In this document: piece by piece, positions 30,840-40,885 of the stretch | How positions within the stretch are numbered: the first letter of the stretch is position 1 | Layout of the letters: the number at the start of each line of letters is the position of its first letter | Source of the DNA: Argyresthia goedartella | Taxonomy: Eukaryota; Arthropoda; Insecta; Lepidoptera; Argyresthiidae | Direction: 5' to 3' | DNA: 64,000 nt | Assembly: GCA_949825045.1 (NCBI GenBank) | Contig: OX463829.1 | Span: 28,273,715-28,337,714 of the forward strand | Program-made: the position numbers and the translations under genes | The notes under the pieces: generated by a model | What the model saw: only the letters and a program-made list of their open reading frames with translations | What the model was told of the DNA's origin: nothing | Databases searched by the model: none

Positions 30840-30903
30840 ATTAAGCCTCAATTTTTGTGCTATTATGAATAAAAATCTTTGAACTGAACTGAACTGAACT
30901 GAT
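30840..30903 (+). repeat. Retroelement 3' tail with (ACTGA)n
   Basis: The strip gaataaaaatctttgaactg + aactgaactgaactgat looks like a polyadenylation-type signal followed by a 5-bp tail repeat of a plus-strand retroelement. The body is not recognised. Confidence 0.45.
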
Positions 30904-30904
30904 A

Positions 30905-31215
30905 AAAAATATGGGTTTTGTTCGTATCCATTTACCCCACTATAAAGTCATCTACATATTTGATTTTTGGGTTAACGTTTATGTAGGAAGATTGGATAAA
31001 AATTTCTCGATATAATTAAATTGCGAAAAACCTCTAAATTGTTTTATTTATTTCTGTAATTCTGAAATCCTAACAAATTTCATTCAAAATGTGGATATTA
31101 TGCATTCGTAAACTCCCCTTAAAATATTTTTGACAAAATAGCGTAGTTTATTTAAAACTATTTTTATGTGGTTTGACGTTACGTTATTTTAGTTTGAATC
31201 GAGCACATTGCTTGC
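30905..31215 (+). mobile_element. MITE-6 copy lacking its ends
   Basis: The internal blocks (accccactataaagtcatct, gatttttgggttaacgttta, cctgaaat-like tctgaaatcctaacaaattt, ttttgacaaaatagcgtag) match 37450-37846. The outer TTAA-flanked ends are missing. Confidence 0.75.
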
Positions 31216-31317
31216 GCTCTCTTTTCTTTCTTATGCGGAAGTAACTAGCGCTGTCACTTTCGTTTAAATTCGTATCCCTTTAATATATATTTTTACGTAT
31301 CGCCTTAATAAGTACCG

Positions 31318-31445
31318 ACGACCTCTGTGGCGCAGCAGTAGTTGCTTTGCCTACCATGCGAGAGGCCCCGGGTTCGATCCCCGGCTGGGGATAAAGGTAA
31401 TAAACCCTAGGTCTTGGATGTCTATTACCGGCATGTGGGCATTTA
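31318..31445 (+). mobile_element. tRNA-headed SINE (SINE-2), best preserved head
   Basis: The head cgacctctgtggcgcagcag ... accatgcgagaggccccggg ... ttcgatccccggctgggg shows both A- and B-box-like stretches. The body is the short ggataaaggtaataaaccct ... gatgtctattaccgg. Confidence 0.8.
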
Positions 31446-31847
31446 TTAAAACTGATAATAACATGCTCCGTTAACAATCGTTTCCACATATTAGTTAATC
31501 ATAATTATGTTAATTAACTCCACATTTAAACTTTCTAAATTTGCAGCTTAAAAGTAGTAGACGTATTGCTTAAAAGTCGTAACTCATGTCGTTGAATTAC
31601 TTGGTACAAGGCATGTCGTGGTACGGGGGGTAAAAAACCGCGACAACTAGTGCAATCAAAGTATATCTGTCAACTGTCGTGTTGATAGTAACTTGCGTGC
31701 TTTACATTGCGAGCAATAAAAAATTTGTTAGAAAGTTAACAAACTCTGAAATTCAATTTTTAATTAAATTAATGTTATGGTTACGTAACAGACACACGTT
31801 ATTTTAACGTCCTTAATTAAAAGCCCAGCTGCTGGTAACACACTGAA
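31446..31847. other. No recognised feature
   Basis: Intronic AT-rich sequence with no repeat partner noticed. Confidence 0.35.
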
Positions 31848-31955
31848 TATGTGACGTCGCTGTTTTTTGTTCCCACGACCCATGGTATCCTAGTGTGGGG
31901 CCAGAAGCAATGTTTGTCTCTGTATGTTAATGTTTATGTTTATTTATACTACATA
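31848..31955 (+). mobile_element. SINE-2 body without head
   Basis: tgacgtcgctgttttttgtt + cccacgacccatggtatcct + agtgtggggccagaagcaat is the distal SINE-2 body. The tRNA-like head is absent. Confidence 0.75.
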
Positions 31956-32204
31956 CACGTTACATATAATATTATACATGTTATGGCTAAAGCTAGATGT
32001 GAAACTAAACTTAAGTTTAGCCGGCTAGTCTTACGATGAATTTCAAGCCTCGGCTAATGTCCGAAATAATGTTCATTGCGATAAATGATTTCAACATTAG
32101 TCGGCTAAACTGCAGTTTAGCCTCGACGCTGTTGAGGCTAAAGATGGGTGAGAAAATATGGTTGACATTAGCCGACTAAACTTAAGTTTATTTCATAATT
32201 CATA

Positions 32205-32590
32205 CTTTCTTTATTGCACACAAATCATACAAAAAACAAGAGTTACATAAAAAAAGTGTACAAAGGCGAGCTTATCTCTAATAAGGGATCTCTTCCAGCA
32301 AACCAGGCAAACAAGGGAAAGTTGATGGTTGAGCAGGGGTAGACCTATGTGTACAATATATAAAATAATAAATAAAATAAATTAAATAATAACTACATAT
32401 AATAATATACTAAATACTTATTATATACTACAAATACTATTTTATACACTATACTAATACATACTTACATGCATACTACCTATAACTATAAAGGGAGAGG
32501 TAATGCTTCTTCACACGACTTTTAAAGAGATTCAGAGTAGGACTGTCCCTGATGGTGCAGGGGAGTGCATTCCACAACCGAATTATTTTT
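32205..32590 (-). mobile_element. LINE-A 3'-end copy inside MITE-8
   Basis: The 3' UTR (tttctttattgcacacaaat ... aaaggcgagcttatctctaa) plus the end of the ORF (gggagaggtaatgcttcttc ... gcaggggagtgcattccaca). It is one of the longer stubs, about 385 bp. Confidence 0.8.
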
Positions 32591-32662
32591 CAGTATACCT
32601 AGGCTAATGTTGAAAAATTACCGTCTTAATCTGGAATAAGTGATGATAATGATTCGGGAGCC

Positions 32663-32922
32663 GTAAATACTGCGGTAGCTTAGGTGAGGGATAAAGGGAG
32701 TGAGCGAAGCGAAGCCCCCTTTATCCTTCGGGTTAGGTTGAACATGTAAGAACAACAAAATATACTTATACTCGTCTGTCTTATAGTATACTTATATATA
32801 GTTTTTGTTGTTCTTACATGTTCAACCTAACACGAAGGATAAAGGGGGCTTCGCTTCGCTCACCCCCTTTACCCTTCACCTAAGCTACCGCAGTGTTTTG
32901 CCCTGATATTAGAAATAGCTTT
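32663..32922. mobile_element. Inverted pair of MITE-1 cores (about 105-bp arms)
   Basis: The left arm (aatactgcggtagcttaggt ... gaacatgtaagaacaacaaa) and the right arm (tttgttgttcttacatgttc ... aagctaccgcagtgttttgc) are reverse complements around about 32785. Each arm contains its own hairpin, aaagggggc...gccccct-type. No terminal MITE-1 repeats are present. Confidence 0.75.
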
Positions 32923-33154
32923 CTCATCTGAATAAAATTACCCCACCCCGCTCCCATCCCTTCAACATTAGCTAACTAATGTCCAACATTAACCGAAACG
33001 CATCGGCTACTGTGCAGTCTAGCCGATTAAAGATGACATCCGTTATCACAAATGGACATGGCTTCGGACATTAGCCGAGGCTCGAAATTAATCTTAAGTC
33101 TAGCCGGCTAAACGTTTAGTTTCACACCTAGCTTTAGCCGTAACATACATACAT

Positions 33155-33232
33155 ACAATAACTTTTACGAAAGGGAGAGGTAGTGCTCTTTAATAGGTTT
33201 CTTAAAAGAGAAAAGAGTTGGGCTGTCACTTA
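33155..33232 (-). mobile_element. LINE-A fragment (ORF end)
   Basis: gggagaggtagtgctcttta + ataggtttcttaaaagagaa + aagagttgggctgtcact matches the LINE-A ORF end. It may be the partner of a stub to its left, now separated. Confidence 0.6.
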
Positions 33233-33244
33233 TAAACATAAACA

Positions 33245-33412
33245 CCAAACATTAACATTTACATACAGGCACATACTTGCTTCTGGCCCCACACTAGGAT
33301 ACCCTGCGTCGTGGGAACCAGAAACAGCGACGTGACACACTTATAAACATCCAGGACCTGGAGTCTTTTTTTCTTTACCCCCAGCCGGCCGCAACCGCTG
33401 CGCCACAGAGGC
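33245..33412 (-). mobile_element. tRNA-headed SINE (SINE-2)
   Basis: The body ctggccccacactaggatac ... ggaaccagaaacagcgacgt is followed by a head with the central part deleted (cccagccggccgcaaccgct + gcgccacagaggcc). Confidence 0.8.
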
Positions 33413-33754
33413 CGTGCGCCATCGTGCAAGGAAGAGCGTTCTATAATTGAGTGCGTTATTCATACGCCCCAGTATCTTCAATTTAAGTATCAGTTAATTT
33501 TTGAGTTGTTGGCTGTGAATTCGGGCCTAATACTCTTGATGATCTGCTTGTACGATTAGAACTAATTAGATAATTTCCTTTTCGCTTTGTACAAACATGT
33601 CTAATATACGGATGGGTAGCTAAAGAGGTCTTTCATCACTTTCACAATATACTTCAAGGACCTTGGGCTCCTTCTGAGGGTACACAGGATGTATCAGAAA
33701 GTTGGATTCATGTTTGAGGGGTTAGCATTAAAGCGCCTTGATAAATTTTTCACC
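33413..33754. other. No recognised feature
   Basis: Intronic sequence with no domain or partner repeat noticed. Confidence 0.35.
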
Positions 33755-34320
33755 AGCGGCTCTGTGTCGCGGGTTGCTCCCCTCCCTCAAATATGGCGAG
33801 GGAGGTGATGGCTGGTGCACAAGTCATACTCGTGAACTGGTGCTGCTAGAGGGGACTGGTCCAGTCTGGTTTCTCACAAGTTATGTTCATTACAGCTTGT
33901 CTTTGTTATTATTTATTTCTTATTTAGTTATTTTGAGACATATGGATACGATGATATAATATTGTCATTAGATTAGATAATTTTTATATCGTACATTGTG
34001 TAATAAAAAAAAATAAAAAAAATGACATCCCCATCTCTACGGGGAAAGAAACTGTTTTCTTGGTGCTATCTTCTCTGACGGGCGTTTTTCCGAAGCTCTG
34101 GTAGAGTTAATGGAGTTTCCTTTTCCTGTGCGAGATTCAGCCATGAATCACCACTTGAAAGGGAAATTTCCTTTTTCAAACTCAAACCATAATCAGTTAT
34201 GTACTCATTAGTTTAGTTGATTATATTTGTTTTTTTTTTCCACGTATCTGGAGACAAGTGTTTGACGTATAAAAGTACATTATTTGCCTACTTGCAATAA
34301 ATGATTTGAGTTTTGAGTTT
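33755..34320 (+). repeat. Repeat Y copy, uninterrupted
   Basis: From agcggctctgtgtcgcgggt, through cgagggaggtgatggctggt, ctgtgcgagattcagccatg and gaaagggaaatttccttttt, to aataaatgatttgagttttg. The last strip is a simple TTGAGTTT tail, which suggests a retroelement 3' end. The opposite-strand copy is at 15385-16195. Confidence 0.65.
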
Positions 34321-34394
34321 TTGACGCAATGTGATATTGTATATTTTTATCCCAAAACCGAAACATCAACCAACTACACCATGAAAAAACTACA

Positions 34395-34562
34395 TACAGG
34401 CATGCGTCACGCATCTGCCTGTACGGGGTGGCAGAGGCACAATTGTGCCCGCTTTTACCCCGTTATTCCATACGGGGTTAGCCCATCGCCGCAGCAATGG
34501 ATGTTGAAGGAGGAAACCTTCACGATGTTTTCCATCACTATTAGAACGTCCGCATACTTAAT
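34395..34562 (-). mobile_element. SINE-3 fragment
   Basis: tacggggtggcagaggcaca + attgtgcccgctttt ... gatgttttccatcactatta matches the SINE-3 body. The tRNA-like head is absent. Confidence 0.7.
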
Positions 34563-34617
34563 GGGAAAGAAGTTCAAAATAATTATAATAACATAACATT
34601 ACATTTTAATACCGACA

Positions 34618-34672
34618 GTTACTTCTGGCCCCACAATAGGATACCCTGTGCTCGGGAAGCACATCAAAGTTT
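34618..34672 (-). mobile_element. SINE-2 distal fragment
   Basis: ttacttctggccccacaata + ggataccctgtgctcggga matches the end of the SINE-2 body. Confidence 0.55.
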
Positions 34673-34705
34673 GACTTCACCGTTTTGCTACACTCTGTAC
34701 TTAGA

Positions 34706-34872
34706 ACAGACTGCGCCAAATATCTTTTTCCTCAGAATAAAAGGTGCGAATGGGAAGGTCAAAATAGGGTAAGCTGGTGTGAGAGAGAGTCACAGTCACA
34801 TTTTATTCAGAGCCAAAGATATTTGGCGCGTTCTTTACCCAAACTCATCGCTCCATCCTCTCACATATGAAG
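34706..34872. repeat. Inverted-repeat unit, left copy of a direct duplication
   Basis: Inside, gcgccaaatatctttttcct and aaagatatttggcgc are inverted ends of an approximately 118-bp unit, followed by gttctttacccaaactcatcgc. The whole block recurs at 35129-35300, with a SINE-1 between. Confidence 0.75.
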
Positions 34873-35128
34873 ATAATAATAATAATAATAATACCTTGGA
34901 CACCATTTACACACATTAATCTAGCCCCAAACTAGGATTCCCTGCATCTTGGGTACTAGACAACGATACACATACTTATATAGATAAATATTATGCATAG
35001 ATAAACAACCATGACTAGGGTACAAACATCCGTTCTCATCAAACAAATATTTGCCCCCACCGGGACTCGAACCCGGGACCCTTGGCTTCGTAGGCAGCGT
35101 CACTGCCGACTCGGCCATTTGGGTCGTC
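34873..35128 (-). mobile_element. tRNA-headed SINE (SINE-1) between duplicated units
   Basis: The tail (AAT)n is at 34873-34893, then the body, then the head complement at 35060-35126 (gggactcgaacccgggaccc ... gactcggccatttggg). It is a well-preserved copy. Confidence 0.88.
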
Positions 35129-35300
35129 GCTGCGACTGCGCCAAATAAATTTTTCCTCAGAATGAAAGGTGCGATTGAGAAGGTCAAAATAGGCTTAGCT
35201 GGTGTGAGAGAGAGTCACAGTCACATTTAATTCAGAGCCAAAGATATTTGGCGCGTTCCGTACCCAAACTCATCGCTCCGTCCTCTCACATGTGAAGATA
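35129..35300. repeat. Inverted-repeat unit, right copy of the duplication
   Basis: gactgcgccaaataaatttt ... aaagatatttggcgcgttcc ... cctctcacatgtgaagata matches 34706-34872 with few substitutions. Confidence 0.75.
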
Positions 35301-36452
35301 AATAACTTTATTTGCACCAACAAAGACTTGGTCCCTCTGTAGGGGCATAATCCCCCTGGAGGCACCCTTCAGATATTAAGCACATCAGTTAATGTAGTAA
35401 CAGCTCCCTTTGGTGAACCAACAATGGCATTGTTCCACGATTTGATCTGAACGAAGGGCGTATTATTAAAAATAAACAAACTTGACTATTCAAGTATTGT
35501 GATTTACGATTATGGTATTTTACGCGTTGCCTACATAAAACTCTGTTTGATCAAGGTCACGTGTGAGTATTTTTAATTGCATTCGGTTGGTCATAATTAA
35601 ATCTAACTGACATTAATGCGAGTCATAATGACGCACTAACTCAGCAGTTGTAAATAATAAATATAGCATCGTGCTTTCCCATTTGGAGAAGCAGAGGCGT
35701 ACAGATATTATCTGGAAGGCACTTTACTTCTAGCCGTATTAAATATAAAAAACTGCTTCTCGTACATTCAGTATTCTGTTTATTTTTCCACGTTAAATTT
35801 CATATTGGATTTACATGAAAAGGATTTATGCTAATATCGTAATGTTGTGAGCATTTTTATCCAACATAAAAATATTATTTCTACTTTGTACTCAAACCCC
35901 TATAAGCTTATGTACAAGATAACGGGGACTGAACTTAGAACAATATATTTATTCTATTAAATGTCAAAACTTCATAGCTTAACAACTTGTATTGTATGTT
36001 TTCAGCAGTTGAATCCACTACAAATAAATAAATTAAGATGCTTAGGTACCGTTTTAATTAAGTAAATATTTAAATGCCACGACAATGTTGTAACGATTAG
36101 AAACTTTAGTTGAAGAAAATTGCAGATGGAATTAATGACATACACCATAACTTAGATACAGACTATCAGTGTTATTTATGAAGAATTTCTCTAAAACACT
36201 CACAATATGGAGTTAAAACAGTCTTACAACCCGTTTACACAAAATTGAGATTTATAAAATAAAATCTGAATTTTAATATCTTTATAAACCTTCTACAACT
36301 TAAAGTAGCTACCCAGTTATAACTGTCCTATAAACCCACTTTAGGCACTATCAAACATTATATTCTCTTTAGTGTACACCAAATGCCAAAAGCAAACGTC
36401 AGTCAGTTGTCAATGTATGAATTTATGTTGGTTGTTTTTTCTTTGTTGTTGG
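35301..36452. other. Longest repeat-poor part of the intron
   Basis: No transposon match, ORF with a domain, or RNA gene was recognised. It is AT-rich. If the intron holds an enhancer, this is the least disturbed place for it (inference). Confidence 0.4.
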
Positions 36453-36502
36453 AACCATGGAGGTAGTCTGTACTACGGTAGTACAAACTACTTCCATGGT
36501 TG
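36453..36502. repeat. 50-bp hairpin
   Basis: aaccatggaggtagtctgta + ctac faces tagtacaaactacttccatggtt, a stem of about 23 bp with two G/T-type mismatches and a 3-base loop. The loop is too short for a usual microRNA precursor. There is no TA or TTAA flank. Confidence 0.6.
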
Positions 36503-37062
36503 GATGGAACTCTTTGCTTACATACACAGTCTTTTTTTTACTAAGCTTACGGCTTTGGATTCAGCCGACATCCACAGACCCTAAAAGAATTAACGAACTT
36601 ACAACAGTGTTTTAGTCAAAACTGACTCGCTGTACTTTTATCAATCACAAAAACATAAAAAGCCCATTAATGTTTAAAGAGGATTTTGCTAAAACAGGTC
36701 TACAAATATAAAAGTTATTTTTTATAGGTAGGACTGTATTTGAATATTATTTATTTCAATTATATTATACGATAATAAAGTTCAACAAGATTGTTAAGAA
36801 ATCTATAAATCTATCTGTCCAGCCTCCTTCACCCACGTTTAAGTAAAAGCCTTTTCTTCACAACGCCATTTATTGCGTTACAAGGCCAAACAGAGAAATA
36901 GACTTCGTTTTTAATAAGATAATTAATTTGGCCTAATAAATCATCATCATCATAATCTATCAGTTAATATTCAACCAGTGCTTCATTCGTTCATTTCCTG
37001 TACTACGCCATCTCCTCCGCATACAAAATGTTCGTTTGTTTCATGTCTGTATGAATTCGTCG
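36503..37062. other. No recognised feature
   Basis: Intronic AT-rich sequence. Confidence 0.35.
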
Positions 37063-37305
37063 GCCCGAATGTCCGAGTCTGCTGTGACCCTGCCTACCAA
37101 GCCAAGGGTCCCGGGTTCGAGTCCCGGTGGGGGCTAATATTTGTTTGATGAGAACGGATGTTTGTATCCTGTCATGGTTGTTTATCTATCTAAGTATACT
37201 ATTTATCTATATAAGTATGAGTATCGATCTCTAGTAACCAAGTTACAGGAAATCCTAGTTTGGGGCTAGATCAATGTGTGTATATAGTGTCCAAGGTATT
37301 ATTGC
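37063..37305 (+). mobile_element. tRNA-headed SINE (SINE-1)
   Basis: Head gtcggcccgaatgtccgagt ... cccgggttcgagtcccggtg, body as at 2227, short ATT tail. Confidence 0.85.
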
Positions 37306-37449
37306 CTATTACTCTTAAAATTGTTAACTCATTCCTATACCCTTATTTTGTACCCTTGATAATGTCAACCCTATCGTACCTTCCACTTCAAAAACATGAT
37401 CTTAATAGCAACCCCTTTCTTTGTACTTATCGTACTTTGTCATTGTTAA

Positions 37450-37846
37450 GGTGATACGAAAAAAATGGGGTTTATTTCTAATCCATTACTCCACCATAAA
37501 GTCATCTACAAATTAGATTTTTGGGTTAACGTTTATTGAGTATTTGATTAAGATTCTCACTTAAGGAAAACGCGATTGAATTAAATTTTCTTTATATAAT
37601 CTTATTACGAAAACGCCTCTAAATTGTTTTATTTTTTCCTGTAATTCTGAAATCCTAACTAATTTCATTGTGGAACTGCGTTCAAAATGTAGATATTATG
37701 TATTCGCAAAATCTCTGTTAAAATTTATTTTTCAAAAATTTTTTGTGGTTTAGCGCTACGTTATGACATTTTTTCCTTATTCCGTCCCTCTTGTCACACT
37801 GCGGGTCTTTCCGCCTGCGGGACCTTTGCACGGACGAGGTATCACC
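37450..37846. mobile_element. MITE-6, complete, flanked by TTAA
   Basis: TTAA at 37446-37449 and 37847-37850 flanks the ends GGTGATACG and GGTATCACC (8-bp inverted repeat). The 397-bp element has no ORF; the right part is GC-rich (cacactgcgggtctttccgc). TTAA targeting points to a piggyBac-family driver (inference). Copies are at 30905 (partial) and 56465-59522 (split). Confidence 0.82.
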
Positions 37847-37988
37847 TTAACCCCTTAATGTATTACCTGACCCGAAATGAATCGCGATTTTCAACCTTAT
37901 TGCTTAGTAATAAAGTTCAAAACCTATGAAACCATATATGTATGTATGCAGTAAAGGGTTAAGATTAAAATGATAATTTTCTCCCCAG

Positions 37989-38416
37989 GTAACAATCTAG
38001 CTTGCGACTGCCGCCTGTCCTGGGTGCACTCTCTCCGAAACGAAACCAAAAGTGAACCTTTACGACTAGCCCTAGAAGACGTCACTTGCACACCCAACCT
38101 CGAAAACGACATTCAAAAACGCAACAAAGAAGCCAACGGGATCATCAAACCAGATAACGTAGAATCAAACGATGAAGTCCAACAAGACAATGAAATGTAC
38201 GATGATTCAACAAAACCATCGACACAATCGATAGTATCCAACCAATTAGTCTTTATTGACATACAACCAGAGGCACTTCCGTGTCCCAAAGTTCACGGCG
38301 GAGATACAATGATGATGTCAGCAAAGGTTGAGTTGTATTGGACGAAAAGCTTAAGTCATAGAGTTATTCCAAGCTCAATAGTAGTAGTATTAGTGCTATA
38401 TGGAGTACATTTGTAA
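37989..38416 (+). CDS. Con: Connectin-like LRR protein, last coding exon
   Basis: It joins exon 1 in phase 1 (G|GT) to read YLSGNNLACDCRLSW, which completes the last repeat and opens an LRR C-terminal cap (C358, C360, then C in LEDVTCTPN). A long acidic/polar linker follows (NVESNDEVQQDNEMYDDS), then ALPCPKVHGG, and the protein ends in a hydrophobic tail, HRVIPSSIVVVLVLYGVHL, with a TAA at 38414. A C-terminal hydrophobic end with no basic tail suits a GPI-anchor signal. The total of 494 residues is shorter than Drosophila connectin (roughly 690, from memory). The perfect join across the phase-1 splice is strong support for the gene model. Confidence 0.78.
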
Positions 38417-38664
38417 GTGTTTTTAAAAGTTACCCTAAAAAGACGTGATTGTGTGGACAATGTGAGTATATTTATATAAATTGTTAACGATGTGATAGCA
38501 AACGTGTGAATAGCTTAAGTGTAATTAAGTTATCCTGAAAATCTTAGAATTACCTTTTCATGTATTTCTTTCTACTTTTTTTCAATCCTATTTCTCTCTT
38601 GTTTGGAGAATATTTTAGAAATAACAAGGTTAGGTATAATTATTCGCATCATAACCAATTTTCG
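38417..38664 (+). other. 3' UTR or downstream flank of the connectin-like gene
   Basis: AT-rich. No canonical AATAAA was noticed before 38660, so the 3' end cannot be placed. Confidence 0.35.
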
Positions 38665-38773
38665 TGTTACCACAAAATATATTAAACAGCGTTTAACCTC
38701 AAAACAAACGTCAAATACCATACGTTTTTCTTTTTAAACAAGTGTTGAACGGTAGTTAATTTTTTTGTGGTAA
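38665..38773. mobile_element. MITE-5, uninterrupted reference copy
   Basis: gttaccacaaaatatattaa ... cagcgtttaacctcaaaaca ... aaacaagtgttgaacggtag ... tttttttgtggtaag. This 109-bp copy shows the pre-insertion state for the piggyBac host at 21847. Confidence 0.8.
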
Positions 38774-38934
38774 GGCCCTTGTCCAAACAATGAGATTCAG
38801 ATTCTCGGTACTATACTATGTTTATTGAATAGGACGTCGCGATGATTTCATTGTTTAAAGTGAACCGATTCTAGAAGCGTCACATCATAACTGACTGTTG
38901 TAATATAAAAACGCATTTGAATAATAGATTCTGT

Positions 38935-39155
38935 AGCATTTTTTGGGAAATGATAGTACCCATCATTACAGCCGTAAACAAAAAAGTATTTTTCTGTCGC
39001 CCATAGTAACTTGTAATCAGATGATCGGGTCAATGTACTGAAAGACGGAAAAGTTTTTTTTAATTTGGGAACATATGTTTCTTGGGGAAAGTTGTTCATA
39101 ACGATGGGTTATCATTCCCCAAAATATGGTCAGCTTATTAAATTTCAGGCCGTAT
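38935..39155. mobile_element. MITE-4 (mariner-like), decayed copy
   Basis: The centre cgcccatagtaacttgtaat and right arm gtttcttggggaaagttgtt ... ccaaaatatggtcagcttat match 5375-5637. The left arm is mostly lost and both CAGGGTG ends are damaged. Confidence 0.7.
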
Positions 39156-39654
39156 AAGACGCTTTGAGAAAAATCGACTGTTTGTAACATCTTAGTACCC
39201 GAAATACACTGCATAAGTATAACATACTGAAACCGAATAACGAATGTATTCCTATTATACCGAAACTCCGTTTCTATTCTCTGTTAAATTTAATATGGCT
39301 CTTTTGTAGACCATGGTAGTCTCAGTTGAATAGAGCATTGTAAGCTTTATCTAAGATAATGTTTAAGAAATATGAGGTTGTCTTTGTGTGTCTTAATCCG
39401 TAGTGTTTTGTGTAACTTTAATCACTGTAGCCCGGATTAAGGATCTTTAGTAGCAGTATGGGTCTTATTCACTCGTCTTAAGCTCTGCTTCTGGCAAGTC
39501 AGTGAAGTTAACGCCTACCGTCGAGGTTTCAGTAATACAATTAAAAATCATGGTGAAAACTGTCTTCTGTTGTGAAATAGTACATTTATTTTAGGCTACG
39601 CCTACTCAAATGTCGACTATAGAATTTAATTTGTTTTAAGCGCTAAAAACTCAT
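39156..39654. other. No recognised feature
   Basis: No coding frame or repeat partner was noticed. Confidence 0.35.
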
Positions 39655-39849
39655 GGCTAGTATTTCATCGCACATCAAAAATACTGATTTGCACAGCAAA
39701 AAAGGATAAGCAAAAACACTTTTTACGTTTTAAATATTTTATGTGTAGGTACTCAATTTAATGTAATTTTGTTGTTCTTGCATGTTCAACCTAACACGAA
39801 GGATAAAGGGGGCTTCGCTTCGCTCACCCCCTTTACCCTTCACCTAAGC

Positions 39850-40814
39850 ATAGACGAATAAAACTAGAGGACTGACAACGTCATATAAAAAACGCACCCT
39901 GCTAGAAAGCTAAAATCCTGTATTATTTCTAGATGTCGCTGTACCACGCAATAGATGCTGCGTGCTTAGTGTGACGGCGTAGTATAATCCATAGTAATAT
40001 CGACGAAAAATCAGAGATTGCGTAAGCGTAAGCCTTCTTTCTTCTTAAGAAATTAACGCCTATACCGCCATCTTTCCTAAATTAAGCGCGCCACCACGAT
40101 ACTACCTGTACTAGAAAGAAGTTTTGAACTAGTAGCTCTATCTAGCAATATACATTTAAACTAAAATCGAATTACGCTTCAAATTACTACGGTTGTTTGT
40201 CCTCTATACTCGGCGCCACGACTAAAGAGCTTTGTCCTTGAATGCGCAGTAGTCACTTTTCACAAGTGTTTGGCGCGGGGAAGTGAGGAGCGACGGGGGC
40301 GGTAGTCAGCGCCGGCACCTGATTCGTTGATCAGTCGCTTCCCGATGCCCGCACCGAAAGCACGTCTCGAAGCTTCTTGAGTACAGTCGCATACAATATT
40401 ACCCAACGTTATCTTTCGCCCCGGTCGAAATTAGTCAGCGGGAAGAAAAGAGTGTGCAGGACTATTACTACAAGTTTCTATATTCACTAGGCCCTAGTGA
40501 CTAGGGGCATTCTATGCTAGGGGGTTATTTATATATAGGTTTCAACCTTGACGTTAACAAATGTTGTCAATAGAGAGTACCTATAGTTTATTTGACACAA
40601 AGTCCATTATTTACATCGGCTAATATCCCAATCAACAAAATATCAAACAGAGAAAAAATAGAAGTGAAGAAAGTCCTGAACACTCATTCCTTCACACTAA
40701 CCCTAAAAACGCACTTCGGAATTATGCCGCGACTGTACACATGCGCAGTAATCCCCGCCAGTTTCTCCGAGAGCTCTTTATTCGTGGCGCCGAGTGTACT
40801 TTTATTCGTCCATG
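39850..40814. mobile_element. hAT-like MITE with 7-8 bp duplication, itself split
   Basis: ACCTAAG(C) flanks both sides (39842-39849 and 40815-40822). The ends CATAGACGAATAAAA and CATGGACGAATAAAA (from the right, inward) pair. Once the nested 39867-40204 unit is removed, the pairing continues through TAYACTCGGCGCCACGA and TAAAGAGCT, giving inverted ends of about 43 bp. No ORF is present. The duplication length suits hAT; the family is inferred. Confidence 0.85.
39867..40204. mobile_element. TA-flanked 338-bp element inside the hAT-like MITE
   Basis: TA at 39865-39866 and 40205-40206 flanks the ends GAGGACTGACAACG and, from the right inward, GAGGACAAACAACCG. Removing it makes the host's left end match its right end. 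Tc1/mariner-like by its TA target (inference). Confidence 0.75.
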
Positions 40815-40885
40815 ACCTAAGCTACCGCAGAATTTTACCGTGATATTTGCAGTATTTTTGATGTGCAGTTTAATATTTCCCAAAA

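Larger units (their letters stand above)
31980..33144. mobile_element. MITE-8: element with more than 100-bp inverted ends, carrying two insertions
   Basis: The left end gttatggctaaagctagatg + tgaaactaaac ... agcctcggctaatgtccgaa is matched by the complement of the right end (gttacggctaaagctaggtg ... gagcctcggctaatgtccga). The arms reach about 110 bp. The inside repeats ttagccgactaaacttaagt-type words. A LINE-A 3' stub and a MITE-1 core palindrome are inserted. Flanks tatacat and atacata may be a duplication, but the right flank is a simple repeat, so this is uncertain. Confidence 0.75.
28733..37988 (+). other. Intron 1 of the connectin-like gene (9,256 bp)
   Basis: It begins GTAAGT and ends ttttctccccag. 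It holds at least 20 repeat insertions (LINE-A stubs, SINE-1, SINE-2, SINE-3, CCGT-repeats, MITE-6, MITE-8), and no other gene was recognised in it. Both splice sites match consensus well. Confidence 0.8.
39655..40885 (+). mobile_element. MITE-1 copy split by a hAT-like MITE
   Basis: The left part has the terminal repeat (atcgcacatcaaaaatactg + atttgcacagc) and core to ttcacctaagc at 39849. The right part resumes at 40815 (acctaagctaccgcagaatt) and ends gatgtgcagtttaatatttc. Removing 39850-40822 (the element plus one copy of the duplication) restores cacctaagctaccgcag exactly as in other copies. Confidence 0.88.

Noticed and set aside
36372..36584. 70-residue cysteine-containing open frame
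   Set aside because: It overlaps the 36453 hairpin, has no signal peptide logic or domain, and lies within the intron.
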